Assembly: GCF_002154505.1 (NCBI RefSeq)
Contig: NZ_MUBM01000073.1
Span: 1-48,776, forward strand
Length of the DNA: 48,776 nt
Reading direction: 5' to 3'
Source: Streptomyces carpinensis
GTDB lineage: Bacteria; Actinomycetota; Actinomycetes; Streptomycetales; Streptomycetaceae
A model generated the notes under the pieces. It saw only the letters and a list, made by a program, of their open reading frames with translations. It did no database searches and was not told the origin of the DNA. The position numbers and the translations under genes were made by a program. Shown here in pieces: positions 7,481-17,130 of the stretch (its first letter is position 1; each line of letters opens with the position of its first letter).

Positions 7481-8719
7481 ATGCAAGACGTGGCACCAGT
7501 GATCAACCTGGCTCGCCGGGGCAGAAGGCTCCGGCTGGCATTCTCATCCGCGGTGGTCTCCCTGGTGGCCTCGTTTGCCGCGTCGGCCGCACCGATCCCT
7601 CTGTTCAACACCTACCGGGCCGAGGACGGGTTCACCAACGTCGGCATCTCGCTGGCCGTCGTCACCTACTCCGTCGGCACTATCGCCGCACTGTTGGTGC
7701 TGGGGCGACTGTCCAATCATCTGGGCCGACGGCTCACCGCGATCGCCAGCCTCGGCCTGCTCCTGCTGGGCTGTCTGCTGCTGCTGAACGTGCACGACAT
7801 CGGCGCCCTGCTGTCCGGTCGGCTATTGATGGGCGTCGGAACGGGGTTGGCCAGCAGCAGCCTCACCTCCTACATCGTCGACGCCGCACCCACCAGGCCG
7901 GAATGGCTGGCCTCCGTCGCCTCCAGCCAGGGCCCCATGCTCGGCCTCACCCTCGGCGCCGTCGCCTCCGGCGCCCTGGTCCAGTTCGGCCCCTGGCCAC
8001 GCGACCTCATCTACCTGGTTTGCGCCGGTCTCCTCGTACTGTCCGCCGCACTTATCGTCATCAGCCCGGAAACCGCGAAGCCGACGCCGGGCGCTTGGCG
8101 ATCACTGCTGCCCCGGGTCCGCGTACCGGCCCGGGCCAGGCATCTGCTCCCTGTCGCGGCCGCGCTGTTCCTGGCCACCTGGGCGACGGGGGCCTTCTAC
8201 CAGGCCTTCATGCCTGCGCTGGTCGAAGATCAACTTCACACCCGCAGCCCGCTCATCCTCGGACTGGTGTTCGCCGCCTACATGGCCCTCAGCGTTCTCG
8301 GCGCTCCCATCGGCGGCCGGTTCACATCCGCGGCGGCCCAACGCATCGGTATGATCATCTTCCTGACCGGATGGATCGGCATCATGACAGCGATCGCCAT
8401 CGGCACACTGGCGTTGTTCATCGCCGCGACCATCGTCGCCGGCGCCGGTCAAGGCATCGCCATCAGTGCCGCCACCCGCGGCCTGCTGCACGACAGCACC
8501 CTGGCCGACCGAGCACCGATCTTCAGCGCGATCTACCTCCTCTGCTACAGCGGCGCCGCCTTCCCCAGCCTCATCTCGGGGCAACTCTCCAACGCCTTCT
8601 CACTACCGCAGATCGCCCTCGGATACTGCGGACTTGCCATCGTCGCCACCCTGTTCACCGTCCTCGCTGCACGCAACCCGCACACCGACGCGACCGGGAA
8701 GAGTCGGCACGGTGAGTAA
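7481..8719 (+). CDS. MFS transporter
   Basis: A 412-residue membrane protein with about 12 hydrophobic helices and the MFS motif A loop between helices 2 and 3 (GRLSNHLGRRLTA). This is a drug-exporter-like major facilitator protein of the plasma membrane, using the proton gradient; the substrate cannot be told from sequence. ATG 7481 (MQDVAPVINLARRG) is preferred over the upstream start at 7328 because GAAAGG precedes it and the first helix follows a normal short basic N-terminus. It is close to two quinone-reductase-like genes, fitting a stress or detoxification role. Confidence 0.88.
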   Translation: MQDVAPVINLARRGRRLRLAFSSAVVSLVASFAASAAPIPLFNTYRAEDGFTNVGISLAVVTYSVGTIAALLVLGRLSNHLGRRLTAIASLGLLLLGCLLLLNVHDIGALLSGRLLMGVGTGLASSSLTSYIVDAAPTRPEWLASVASSQGPMLGLTLGAVASGALVQFGPWPRDLIYLVCAGLLVLSAALIVISPETAKPTPGAWRSLLPRVRVPARARHLLPVAAALFLATWATGAFYQAFMPALVEDQLHTRSPLILGLVFAAYMALSVLGAPIGGRFTSAAAQRIGMIIFLTGWIGIMTAIAIGTLALFIAATIVAGAGQGIAISAATRGLLHDSTLADRAPIFSAIYLLCYSGAAFPSLISGQLSNAFSLPQIALGYCGLAIVATLFTVLAARNPHTDATGKSRHGE

Positions 8720-8819
8720 TCATGACGAACCTCACCGTCATCCATGCCTCACTCGACCCCTGAGCAGGGTTGCCACCCGCGCTCGTCGACGCACGTCGAT
8801 CGCCGTGTGGATCGGCGCA

Positions 8820-8933
8820 ATGAGCCAGAACCGGATCGGCGCCCTGCTCCTATTGGTCGCGACGCTTGCGGCGATCGTCTGTGCCGACGTGTCCCTGGCG
8901 TCGTACGAGACGCTCTGGGGCCCACCGCCGTGA
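8820..8933 (+). pseudogene. possible NhaA Na+/H+ antiporter N-terminal fragment
   Basis: The 37-codon frame MSQNRIGALLLLVATLAAIV, then CADVSLASYETLW resembles the first helix of NhaA antiporters, where relatives read ALVWANSPW...Y..LW. It ends at a TGA after PPP, so more than 90% of an antiporter is missing. The match is short; an unrelated small membrane peptide is possible. Confidence 0.4.
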
Positions 8934-9142
8934 CTGACCGCGCCATCTTCTCGCAGTCCGGGTGAATCGGCTTGCACCGGCGGGGACCCTGCTCCCGGCT
9001 GACCCGCACCTGCCCTCGATCGGGTCGGCGAGCGGGGATCTTGCTCGTCATGAGCCGCAGGGGAGGCGACCTGCCCTGCGGCAGATACTGTTGTTGCAGG
9101 ACGACGAGGTCATATCGCTCGACGATGGTCAGGGACCGGCTC

Positions 9143-11107
9143 ATGGACGCCTCGGACGAACTTCTTCAGAGGGATACACCGTCGGCTCTTCTGACACTGG
9201 ACGGTGTCATCCGCGCCCTCAACGCCGCGATGGCCACGGCACTGGGCAGGCCGTGGGAACAGTGCGTCGATCATAGCTTCGTTGATCTGCTCGCCGAGGA
9301 TCAGCGCATCTCGGCTGCGAGCCTGCTGGCGCACGGGGCCACGACGAAGAGGCTTGCGATGCGTGTGCTGGAATTTCCCGGCACGGGCACCGCATCCGTG
9401 GTCTGCCTCGTCGAGGCGCGACCGGTGACGGATCCCTCGAGCGGCGAGCGGCTTGTGTGGGCGCATTCGTTGGACGCGAGACACGACCTCGGCAGTCTGC
9501 TGATCCCATTCCAGCTTGCGGCGAAAGATGCCGGCCTCGGCCTCTGGATGTGTTCCCCCGATGAGCACCAGGTGGAGTCACTGGGTGGCGCACCCGCCCT
9601 GGCCGCGCTCTTCCCGCAGGCGTCGGTGCCCCTGTCCGAGATGATCAGGCGAGTGCATCCTGATGACCGGAAGGACGCGCGGCGGCTTGTGCGCTCGTCC
9701 GCCGCCCAGTCTCCGTGGATCAGGTCGCGGTTCCTCACCGAGCACGATGGCTGGCGCGTTCTCGCGGGCCAGACCCGCCGGATACAGTTGGGATACGGCG
9801 GCCCCGAACGGGTCTTCGCGGTGATCCGCGACGACACCCAGTCGGAGGCACACCGCCAAGAGATGCTGGCCGAGGTGAGCGCGGAGCGGGAGCGCGCCGA
9901 CGGGATCACCGCGTTCTCCTCCGCGCTGTTCACCGCCGCCTCCGAGCAGGAACTGCAGCAGGTTGTCCTGGCCCGGCTCGCCGCGGCCGTCGGAGGTTCC
10001 GGCGCTCTCTTCGCCGTCGTCGACGACGGGCGCTTGCGGGTCTCCTCGGATGCCGGGATTCCCACATGGGAGGCTGATGCTCTGCACGGCCTGTCGCTGG
10101 ATGAGGACCGGCCGTTGCCCTGCGTGATCCGTACCGGTCAGGCGCAGTTCTTCCCCGACCATGAGGAGCTTGTTCGCCGTTGGCTGCATGATGACGATCT
10201 GCCCCTCCCGCGCCCCGTCCCCGGCACCGCCTTGTCGATCACCCCCCTCAGCCCGGCGGGCGACCGGCCGCTCGGGGCCTGGGTGGTGACGTACGAGAGT
10301 GAGCACCCCCCGTCCCCCGAGAAGCTCGCCTTCATGACGGCTCTGGCCGAATTGGCAGGCCAGGCACTGCGGCGCATCAGGTTGCAACAAGCCCACGTCG
10401 AGCTGTCCACGGCGCTCCAACAGAGCATGCTCCCGACGCTGCCGGAGCACCTCCCAGGCCTGGAGATCGCTGCCCGCTATCAGCCCAGCCAGGATGGGCT
10501 GGATATCGGCGGAGACTGGTATGACGCGTTCTTCCTGCCCGACGGTGCGGTCGCACTGGAAATAGGTGACGCTCAAGGGCACGACGTGGATGCCGCGGTT
10601 TTCATGGGCCAGGTGCGCTCGTCCATGCGCGCGATCGCCGCCCACGAGCCTGAGCCGGGAACGGTGCTGACGCGTACCAACGATCTGCTCGTCGCGATGG
10701 ATGCGCCACGCTTCGCGAGCTGCACCATGCTGCACCTCGATCCGCATGACGGACAGGTCATCGGCACCACCGCAGGCCATGTGCCCCTGCTCCACGCACG
10801 CGACGACGGCAGCCACACCGTCCGCGCACTCCCCGCCGGGCCGGTCCTGGGAATCGTGCCTGGCACCGAGTACCCCGAGGAGACCTTCACTTTGGAAGAG
10901 GGCACCGCGCTGGTCATGGTCACCGATGGTGTGGTCGAAGGGCCGCGCCTGACCCTGGAAGCCGGACTGGAGCGAGCGGGAGCGCTGGCCGGCCGAGCCC
11001 TCCAGGACCGGCTCGACGTCGAGGCGACCGCGGACCGAATACTCGACGCGGTGGCCGCGGTGGACCACCTCGACGACGTGGCCGTGCTGGTCATCCGACG
11101 CGCATGA
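9143..11107 (+). CDS. PAS/GAF-containing PP2C phosphatase (SpoIIE/RsbU type)
   Basis: The 654-residue product reads as PAS-like domain (about 10-110), a second PAS-like region (120-240), a GAF domain (about 265-420) and a C-terminal PP2C-type SpoIIE phosphatase (430-650) with LQQSMLPTLPEHLPGLEIA, then DIGGDWYDAF and IGDAQGHDVDAA, which provide the metal-binding Asp residues. Such proteins dephosphorylate anti-anti-sigma factors and so release stress sigma factors; no anti-sigma partner is next to it. ATG 9143 has TCAGGGA 7 bp upstream; ATG 9125 is an alternative. It converges with msrA. Confidence 0.9.
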   Translation: MDASDELLQRDTPSALLTLDGVIRALNAAMATALGRPWEQCVDHSFVDLLAEDQRISAASLLAHGATTKRLAMRVLEFPGTGTASVVCLVEARPVTDPSSGERLVWAHSLDARHDLGSLLIPFQLAAKDAGLGLWMCSPDEHQVESLGGAPALAALFPQASVPLSEMIRRVHPDDRKDARRLVRSSAAQSPWIRSRFLTEHDGWRVLAGQTRRIQLGYGGPERVFAVIRDDTQSEAHRQEMLAEVSAERERADGITAFSSALFTAASEQELQQVVLARLAAAVGGSGALFAVVDDGRLRVSSDAGIPTWEADALHGLSLDEDRPLPCVIRTGQAQFFPDHEELVRRWLHDDDLPLPRPVPGTALSITPLSPAGDRPLGAWVVTYESEHPPSPEKLAFMTALAELAGQALRRIRLQQAHVELSTALQQSMLPTLPEHLPGLEIAARYQPSQDGLDIGGDWYDAFFLPDGAVALEIGDAQGHDVDAAVFMGQVRSSMRAIAAHEPEPGTVLTRTNDLLVAMDAPRFASCTMLHLDPHDGQVIGTTAGHVPLLHARDDGSHTVRALPAGPVLGIVPGTEYPEETFTLEEGTALVMVTDGVVEGPRLTLEAGLERAGALAGRALQDRLDVEATADRILDAVAAVDHLDDVAVLVIRRA

Positions 11108-11234
11108 GACTCGATGGCTGGCCCCCGGTCATGCTGTCGTACTCCGCATACGGGCCTCCTCTCCTCCCGGGTGGGCCACAGGGGCAGCGAAACCTTGCCG
11201 GCCCCAGAGGCGCCGGGCTGCCGAGGCACCCGCG

Positions 11235-11747
11235 TCAGGCCACGGTGTCAGGAGCCTTGGGCAGCCGCCATTCCGGGCGGATGCGGTGGCAGGTGTACCC
11301 GTAGGGATAGCGCTGCAGATAGTCCTGGTGCTCTGGCTCGGCCTCCCAGAAGGCGCCGGCGGGCGTCACCTCTGTGACGACCTTCCCCGGCCACAGGCCT
11401 GAGGCGTCGACGTCGGCGATCGTGGCGTCCGCGACGCGCCGCTGCTCATCACCGAGATAGAAGATGGCCGACCGGTAACTCAAGCCGACGTCGTTGCCCT
11501 GCCGGTTCAGCGTGGTGGGGTCGTGTACCTGGAAGAAGAACTCGAGGAGGGCCCGGTAGTCCGTCCGGGCGGGGTCGTAGGTGATCTCGATGGCCTCCGC
11601 GTGACTGCCGTGGTTGCGGTAGGTCGGGTTCGCCGTCTCGCCCCCCGTGTAGCCGACACGCGTCGAGACCACGCCGTCCAGGGCCCGAAACAGCCCCTGC
11701 ATGCCCCAGAAGCACCCGCCTGCCAGAATTGCTCTCTGGTGTGCCAT
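11235..11747 (-). CDS. msrA: peptide methionine-S-sulfoxide reductase MsrA
   Basis: A 170-residue cytosolic enzyme with the MsrA active-site motif GGCFWGMQ (catalytic Cys 12), [17 protein letters not shown] and the C-terminal [12 protein letters not shown]. It reduces the S epimer of methionine sulfoxide using thioredoxin. ATG 11747 is used because ACAGGAGGG precedes it; the longer frame adds nine residues without a site. A degraded second msrA piece lies at 18151-18207 beside the thioredoxin gene, suggesting the locus was once linked to trx. Confidence 0.95.
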   Translation of the reverse strand: MAHQRAILAGGCFWGMQGLFRALDGVVSTRVGYTGGETANPTYRNHGSHAEAIEITYDPARTDYRALLEFFFQVHDPTTLNRQGNDVGLSYRSAIFYLGDEQRRVADATIADVDASGLWPGKVVTEVTPAGAFWEAEPEHQDYLQRYPYGYTCHRIRPEWRLPKAPDTVA

Positions 11748-12057
11748 ACCGTGTCGCCCTCCTGTGAATTCCACCGTCCGGATACAACGGGCCGGAACGC
11801 ATGGGCCGTGCTCTGTCGCCCTGGCCGTGTCCCGCCAGCACCATGCCCTGCGGCTCGGGGCGCCACGACAGCGGCCGTGCAGCGCCCACAGTGGTTAGCT
11901 GCACGGCCCGCGGACTCCTTACGCCCTTTTACGGCCCTGTCCGAAGCCCACCGGAGGCGCACGCTCAGACGGGAGGGCGTCGGAGGGGGACGCCCTGTAC
12001 GGAGGACCTCACTACGCATGGAGTCGTGAAGTCCATCCTCGCCGAAGGCAGCATTTC

Positions 12058-12258
12058 GAGGCGGAGGTACTCCTCGTCGCCGTCGGCCGCGGCCCGGTCT
12101 CTCAGGGCCTCGGCTACGGGGAGCAAGGTGCCGCCATGGACCGGGGCTACGTTCTGGTCGACGAGTACATGCGGACGAACGTCTCGCCCCTCTCCGCCGT
12201 CGGTGACCTGGTCCCCACGCTCCAGCTCGCGCACGTCGGCTTCGCCGAGGGCACGTGA
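12058..12258 (+). pseudogene. dihydrolipoamide dehydrogenase fragment
   Basis: The frame reads EAEVLLVAVGRGPVSQGLGY, then YVLVDEYMRTNVSPLSAVGD and LVPTLQLAHVGFAEG to TGA 12256-12258. This is the FAD-binding-to-central part of Lpd-type pyridine nucleotide-disulfide oxidoreductases (relatives: vAVGR.P, ..T.v..iyAiGDlv...qLAHva..EG). Only about 66 of ~460 residues remain. Confidence 0.6.
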
Positions 12259-12540
12259 AAGGGGCCTGCCGGGGACCGGCTCGGACGCGTGGTGAGCACT
12301 CCCGCCGCAGCTCCTGGCAGCGGCTGGTCCTGTGTCCTGGTCGGCGAGGAGGGGGTGGGGACCGTTCTGTCCTCAGGGGAGGCGGCGCCGGAGGCATGGA
12401 TTGCCCCGGTATTGGTGGGCCGGGCCCGAGCGCACTCGGTCGAGTGCGTGGCTCCGGCAGGCCGGCGCGGCCACGGGAGAGCCCGGGACGATGGCTCCGG
12501 ATCGGATGGGCCGAGCGCCGGAGGGCGGGGTAACAGAAAA

Positions 12541-12574
12541 GGACCTTGTGGTCCCTTCTGGATCCTGCTAACGT
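12541..12574 (+). promoter_or_regulatory. tetR promoter with GGAC-N6-GTCC operator
   Basis: GGAC (12541-12544), 6-nt spacer, GTCC (12551-12554) forms an inverted repeat. A promoter can be read as TTGTGG (12546-12551), 17-bp spacer, TAACGT (12569-12574), so the operator covers the -35 box. The same geometry occurs at 13508-13521 and 26875-26888, which argues for a shared regulator, most simply the TetR encoded just downstream. Confidence 0.55.
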
Positions 12575-12596
12575 GCGCGCAGGTAATCTGGCCCAT

Positions 12597-13268
12597 GTGG
12601 CGGAACAGGCGCGCGAGAAGAACGACTCCCGGCTGACTGAGCGCGGGCGGGCGACTCGACATCGCATTTTGAGGGCCGCCGCCGACATGATGTACGTCAA
12701 GGGCGTGTCCTCCACGACCCTCGACGAGGTCAGGGCGGCCAGCGGAACGAGCAAATCCCAGCTCTACCGCCACTACCCCGACAAGGATGCACTGGTGCGG
12801 GACGTTGTCGCGTTGCAGGCTGCAGAATTGCTCGAACGTCAGCACCAGCTGCTGCGGCGGCTCAACTCCGTTCGCGGGCTGGAGCGCTGGCGGGACGCAC
12901 TGATCGAACACAACGCGCTCCGAAACGGAGCGTACGGCTGCCCGCTCGGCTCCCTCGCGAGCGAGCTGGCCGATCAGGACGAAGAGGCGCGCAAGGCGAT
13001 CGCCCGGCACTTCGACACCTGGGAGGGACTGCTCAAGGCCGGCGTCGAGCGGATGAAGGACTCTGGAGTCCTTCGTGCCGACGCGGACGCCGGAGAGCTC
13101 GCCACCGGCGTCATGGCCGCCCTTCAAGGCGGCTACCTCCTCGCGCAGACAGCCCAGGACGTCAAGCCCATGAGGATCGCCCTGGACATGGCGATCGGCC
13201 ACGTCAAGGCCTATGCCGTGCTTGCCGAGGACGTCAATCCGCCGGAGGGGGACGCGGGAGGGCGCTGA
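12597..13268 (+). CDS. TetR/AcrR family regulator
   Basis: A 223-residue protein with an N-terminal TetR helix-turn-helix (about 20-65: ILRAAADMMYVKGVSSTTLD, then SGTSKSQLYRHYPDKDALV) and an all-helical ligand domain with the LERWRDALIEHNALRNGAYG and ALQGGYLLAQ strings. GTG 12597 is the likely start because it lies after the predicted promoter and gives a normal short N-terminus. It is clearly paralogous to the TetR at 26022-26657 in both domains. An operator-like repeat overlaps its own promoter, suggesting autorepression; the ligand is unknown. Confidence 0.9.
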   Translation: MAEQAREKNDSRLTERGRATRHRILRAAADMMYVKGVSSTTLDEVRAASGTSKSQLYRHYPDKDALVRDVVALQAAELLERQHQLLRRLNSVRGLERWRDALIEHNALRNGAYGCPLGSLASELADQDEEARKAIARHFDTWEGLLKAGVERMKDSGVLRADADAGELATGVMAALQGGYLLAQTAQDVKPMRIALDMAIGHVKAYAVLAEDVNPPEGDAGGR

Positions 13269-13507
13269 GCCGGCTGGGGCGAGGCGGCGCCGAGAAGTCC
13301 GGGTGCGACGCCACAGGCGGTTGCGTCGCGGCCTTCGTAACCCGACTGGACTTCAGCGTCCCCCCGGCGGCGGAGGCGGCTTGGTCGGTGGGGCGTGACG
13401 GCGGGAGGATGCGTTCGTCCCTACGGACTGTGTGCCCGCACATGGCCCCAGCCGCCAACCAGAAGCGGCGGCCCCTGCATAAAAGGCAGGTCTCCTCCAC
13501 CAGGAGA

Positions 13508-13521
13508 GGACTATTTGGTCC
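13508..13521 (+). promoter_or_regulatory. GGAC-N6-GTCC operator upstream of the SARP gene
   Basis: AGGAC (13507-13511), TATTTG, GTCCT (13518-13522) is a 5-bp-arm inverted repeat about 100 bp upstream of the SARP start. It has the same arms and 6-nt spacing as the sites upstream of the two TetR loci. The remaining 13269-13618 leader shows no gene. Confidence 0.55.
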
Positions 13522-13618
13522 TGAAAGTTCGCCGATCTGCGGTACCTTTGGTGAGAGCGGTCCCGTACGGACAGCCAAGCAGCCAAGCCTCACAAGGATC
13601 TCCAGGGCGGTAAGCACC

Positions 13619-15469
13619 ATGCACGCGGGCGTCCAGTTCTCAGTGCTCGGCCCAGTCCGGCTACACAAGCAGGGGCTCGAGGCCGGAGCCGGTCAGCCGA
13701 GGCAGTGCGCCGTGCTCGCTTCGCTGTTGCTCAGGGCGGGCAAGCCTGTAAGCCTCTCGAAACTGGTGGAGGACGTGTGGGGCGACGACGCCCCACCGTC
13801 GGCCGTAGGCTCCGTCCGCACGTACGTCTACAGGCTCAGGCAGGCACTGGGGGAGCAGAGCGACAGCTCCGTGAGCCTGGTCGACGGGGGCTACCTGCTG
13901 CACATCCAACCGGACGCTCTGGACCTGAACAGGTTCAAGGAGACAACGGCAAGGGCGAGGGAGGCCCGCAGCACCGGCGACCTGGCGTCGGCGGCGAGCC
14001 TGCTGACCGAGGGCCTCGAGATGTGGAAAGGAGTGGCCCTCGCCGGGGTGCCCGGGCCGTTCGCGGCCCAGCAGCGCAGCGTCCTCGGCGAGCTGCGCCT
14101 CGCCTGTGCGGAGGAGCAGCTCGCCTGCGAAGTGGAGAGAGGGCGCTACACCGAGGCCGCCGCGGAACTGTCCGCCCTCCTTGTCGAGCACCCGCTTCGA
14201 GAGCGCATGTGCGGCCTCCTCATGACCGCGCTCTACGGTGCTGGGCGGCAGTCCGAGGCCCTGACGATCTACCACACGACCAGTCACCTGCTGCGTCAAC
14301 GCCTTGGCGTCAGCCCGTCGCCGGAACTGCAGGAAGTCCACGAGCGCATCCTCTCCGGGCGATTCCAGCTCCCGCGAAGCGCCGACCGCCCGAAGGGCGC
14401 GCCTCGGACGCCCCCGCCCCACGCCCCGGCTCAGCTCCCAGCCGCCCTGCCGAGCCTCGTCGGCCGCGAGAGAGAGCAGGAGCAGGTCGAGCGCTTGGTC
14501 GCCGATGCAGAGGCGTCGTCCTCTGTGGCCATCTGCGCGGTCGGCGGACTGGCCGGCGTCGGCAAGACAGCTTTCGCCACCACCGTCGCCCACCGTCTGG
14601 CCGACCGCTTCCCGGACGGCCAGCTCTTTGCAGACCTTCAGGGAGCCGGACCGGAGGCGGAGCCGCGGGACCCCGCGCACGTGCTCAAGGACTTCCTGCA
14701 GTCCTTGGGGGTCCGCCTCGAGGACCTGCCCGAGACCGCGCAGGCGCGGGGGCTCATGTTCCGCGGCTTGCTGGCCAACCGCCGAGTGCTCGTCGTGCTC
14801 GACAACGCATGGAACACGGACCAGCTAAAGCATCTCCTCCCCGGAGGCCCCGGCTCCATGGCCCTTGTCACCAGCCGCATGCAACTGCACGCGCTCGTCG
14901 CTGCCTACCAGGCACTTCCCCTGACACTCATGCCCCTGAGCCAGACGGACGCACGCAGCCTCCTCGCGCGCCGACTCGGCGCAGCGAGGACAGCAGCTGA
15001 ACCAGAGGCCGTCGACCGCATCATCCGGCTGGCCGGGCAGCTCCCCTTGGCCCTGGCCAACGTCGCCGCCCGCGCGGCCTATCGACCGCAGCTGCGCCTG
15101 TCGAGCCTGGCCGACGAGTACGAGGCGCCGGAGCACAGCACCCTTGACGCCTTTGCGAGCGACGAGGACCAGGCGCTCGACGTCCGCGAGTCCATCACCC
15201 GCTCGTACCGCCTGCTCGACACGGAAACAGCCGCGCTCTTCCGCGACCTGGGCGCCTGCCCGGACCCCATATTCGCGGCATCGCAGGTCGCGGACCTGGC
15301 CGGACGGCCCGAGTGCCGGGTTCGCCAGGTCTTGTCGCGCCTCACCCGAGCGCACCTCGTCTCGGAGATCGGCCCGGGCCGGTACAGCTGGAACCGGCTT
15401 GTGGCCGCGTACGCGGTGGAGCAGGCGGGGCTGGGTTTCCTCGACCAGGGCGAGCCGGCTCGTTGGTAG
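13619..15469 (+). CDS. AfsR/SARP-type regulator with NB-ARC ATPase domain
   Basis: The 616-residue product starts FSVLGPVRLHKQG and has an OmpR-type winged helix (1-95), a bacterial transcriptional activation domain (about 100-245) and, after a Pro-rich linker, an NB-ARC ATPase with P-loop GLAGVGKTA near residue 310 and VLVVLDNAWN (Walker B). It ends soon after the winged-helix part of NB-ARC and lacks the TPR repeats of full AfsR (~990 residues), so it is a mid-length SARP. Such proteins switch on secondary metabolism genes. ATG 13619 is chosen by homology; AGGGCGG precedes it. No biosynthetic cluster follows. An operator-like repeat upstream suggests control by the TetR gene before it. Confidence 0.9.
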   Translation: MHAGVQFSVLGPVRLHKQGLEAGAGQPRQCAVLASLLLRAGKPVSLSKLVEDVWGDDAPPSAVGSVRTYVYRLRQALGEQSDSSVSLVDGGYLLHIQPDALDLNRFKETTARAREARSTGDLASAASLLTEGLEMWKGVALAGVPGPFAAQQRSVLGELRLACAEEQLACEVERGRYTEAAAELSALLVEHPLRERMCGLLMTALYGAGRQSEALTIYHTTSHLLRQRLGVSPSPELQEVHERILSGRFQLPRSADRPKGAPRTPPPHAPAQLPAALPSLVGREREQEQVERLVADAEASSSVAICAVGGLAGVGKTAFATTVAHRLADRFPDGQLFADLQGAGPEAEPRDPAHVLKDFLQSLGVRLEDLPETAQARGLMFRGLLANRRVLVVLDNAWNTDQLKHLLPGGPGSMALVTSRMQLHALVAAYQALPLTLMPLSQTDARSLLARRLGAARTAAEPEAVDRIIRLAGQLPLALANVAARAAYRPQLRLSSLADEYEAPEHSTLDAFASDEDQALDVRESITRSYRLLDTETAALFRDLGACPDPIFAASQVADLAGRPECRVRQVLSRLTRAHLVSEIGPGRYSWNRLVAAYAVEQAGLGFLDQGEPARW

Positions 15470-15565
15470 GGCGAGCAGGGGTCGGCATCCATGTCGTTGT
15501 CACAGGCACCCTGCCGAGACGGTGCCACGGCCAGTGGCCGAGACCGAGCAGTTCCCGAAGGGGGC

Positions 15566-16058
15566 ATGCCCTACCGGGCGGCGCCGTCATACGAGACAGA
15601 ACTGACCAGAGGATCTGAGCGCCCCGACCCCTTTGCGTGCATTCAGGCCGAACTGGCTGCGGCCGAGCAGGAATGGCAGGAGTGGACGATCGCCTGCCAG
15701 CGGGTCCGTGTGCTGCTCTCCGCGCCAGACGATGCCGGGATCGCGGATGAGGCTCCGGCGCCGCCGACGGCGAAGCAGCAGTCGCAGGTGCCGGTGTGGC
15801 GGAAAGGGCTGGCCTGGTCGGCGCTGTCGGTCGGCTACCAGTGCATCCTCAAGACACTCGGGGACCGATCCCGGCTCGGGCAGGGGTCGCGGACTTGCCA
15901 GGAGATGGCTGCCTTGTTCGGCATGGACGTGGTGCCGGCGCGGGTGGAGGTGCTGCGGTCGAAGGCGAAACGCCTGGTCGCGCGGCTGGCTGGCCGAATC
16001 GGCGCCGGGCCGGTTCACGTTCGTGCAGGACGTGAGCGGATCGGGCGGCGGCTCATGA
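15566..16058 (+). pseudogene. actinomycete conserved hypothetical protein with a frameshift
   Basis: I do not know a function. The product has a helical N-terminal part (CIQAELAAAEQEWQEW), a Pro-rich linker and a winged-helix-like C-terminal part (ILKTLGDRSRLGQG, then CQEMAALFGMDVVPARVEVL and SKAKRLVARGWLAE). To read GWLAESAPGRFTFVQD at the end the frame must change near 15983; a loss of one CG pair in a GCGCGCG run explains it. Without the shift, translation runs on to 16078 with unrelated residues. The start is uncertain: ATG 15566 has GAAGGGGG before it, ATG 15491 is in frame upstream. Confidence 0.5.
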
Positions 16059-16224
16059 GCCGGATCATCGACCAGTAGACCATCGCCACCTGCCTTGACG
16101 GGCGGCCGGCATCAGCCGGGCGGCGTGAACTTACTCCGGGAACCGGAGCGCCCCCCGGCCGCCGTCGTCGTGCCGGAACCGACCGGCTCCGGCACGACGG
16201 CGTACGGAGAGTCCTCCGAGCCGG

Positions 16225-16806
16225 CTACGCGTCGTTCGCTTCTGAGTCGTGCTCGGCGAGAGGTGCGACGTCAAGGTCCCCCTCACGGAGACGGTAGACC
16301 TGCAGGGTGAGGCCGTAGTACTTGTCCGTCTCGCCCACCCACTCCATGCCCACTCGCTGGGCGGTCGCGATGCCGCGCGCGTTGTTCGGCCGCACCACGG
16401 CGAAGACCTCATCCACCCCTCCCGCGAACGCGTAGTGCGCCGCGGCGTGACCGGCCTCGGTCGCCAGACCCTGGCCCCAGAAGGCGCGCGCGAGCTGCCA
16501 GCCGATCTCCAGGTCGACGCCGTCCGGGGGCAGCGGCAGGATCGCGGCGCCGCCGACGAGCTCGCCGGTCTCCGCCAGCTCGATGGCCCAGCGTCCTGCC
16601 GGGAGCTCCAGCGCTGAACACTCGCTGATCCACTGGCGGAGGATCCCCTCCATGGCGTTCCTGCCAGTCACCCTTGCCATCGCGGGGGCCAACCAGCGGG
16701 CCACGTCGCCATCGCCGTACACGGCCAGGGCCGCCGCGGCGTCGTCCGGCGACCACGGCCGCAGCACGAGCCTGGCCGTCTGGATGCGAGAGCCCTCGAC
16801 TTTCAT
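16225..16806 (-). CDS. GNAT N-acetyltransferase, RimJ/RimL type
   Basis: The 193-residue product begins IQTARLVLRPWSPDDAAA and carries the acetyl-CoA pyrophosphate loop region FWGQGLATEAGHAAAHYAF and RPNNARGIATAQRVGMEWVG, typical of the RimJ/RimL branch that acetylates protein N-termini, small amines or antibiotics. The substrate cannot be assigned. ATG 16806 fits the family N-terminus; no strong ribosome site is visible. Its C-terminus is acidic (DVAPLAEHDSEANDA). It stands alone, divergent from an SDR relic. Confidence 0.88.
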   Translation of the reverse strand: MKVEGSRIQTARLVLRPWSPDDAAAALAVYGDGDVARWLAPAMARVTGRNAMEGILRQWISECSALELPAGRWAIELAETGELVGGAAILPLPPDGVDLEIGWQLARAFWGQGLATEAGHAAAHYAFAGGVDEVFAVVRPNNARGIATAQRVGMEWVGETDKYYGLTLQVYRLREGDLDVAPLAEHDSEANDA

Positions 16807-17130
16807 GCGATGGCGGGGGCCTGGGGGATTGGACACGTCCGTGATCACCTGACTTCCGATTAACCACCGGGCCGACGCACAGAGTTGGCCAGTCGCCCGG
16901 CGGGCAGCGTGCGGACGGCAGCGTCCCGCGCTCAGCGCCGACACTGCCTTGATGGCAGCAGACCGTACCGCGACTTACCTTGCGGCTCGCACACGGGCCG
17001 TTTTCGCGCAGCAATGCGCACAAGGCAGAAGCGGCAGGCAGGACAGATACATGCAGCTTCCGCTTGTCGGACCACAAGGCTACTGCGATCGGCACCGTAG
17101 AGGCCTTGTAGAGCTGCCGTAGACACTGCC
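16807..17130. other. 324-bp divergent gap, nothing firm
   Basis: Between the acetyltransferase (minus) and the SDR relic (plus). I see no supported gene; CTGCCATGGCAG near 17125 is a palindrome that spans the relic's ATG. Confidence 0.4.

Larger units (their letters stand above)
11748..12596. other. 849-bp gap: msrA leader, Lpd relic and tetR promoter
   Basis: Apart from the dihydrolipoamide dehydrogenase relic (12058-12258) and the tetR promoter/operator (12541-12574), I see no supported gene. Long frames on the minus strand here are Pro/Arg-rich shadows. Confidence 0.5.

Noticed and set aside
7186..8715. 509-codon frame overlapping the MFS gene
   Set aside because: Its product is Arg/His/Pro-rich without helices, while the other frame gives a clean 12-helix transporter.
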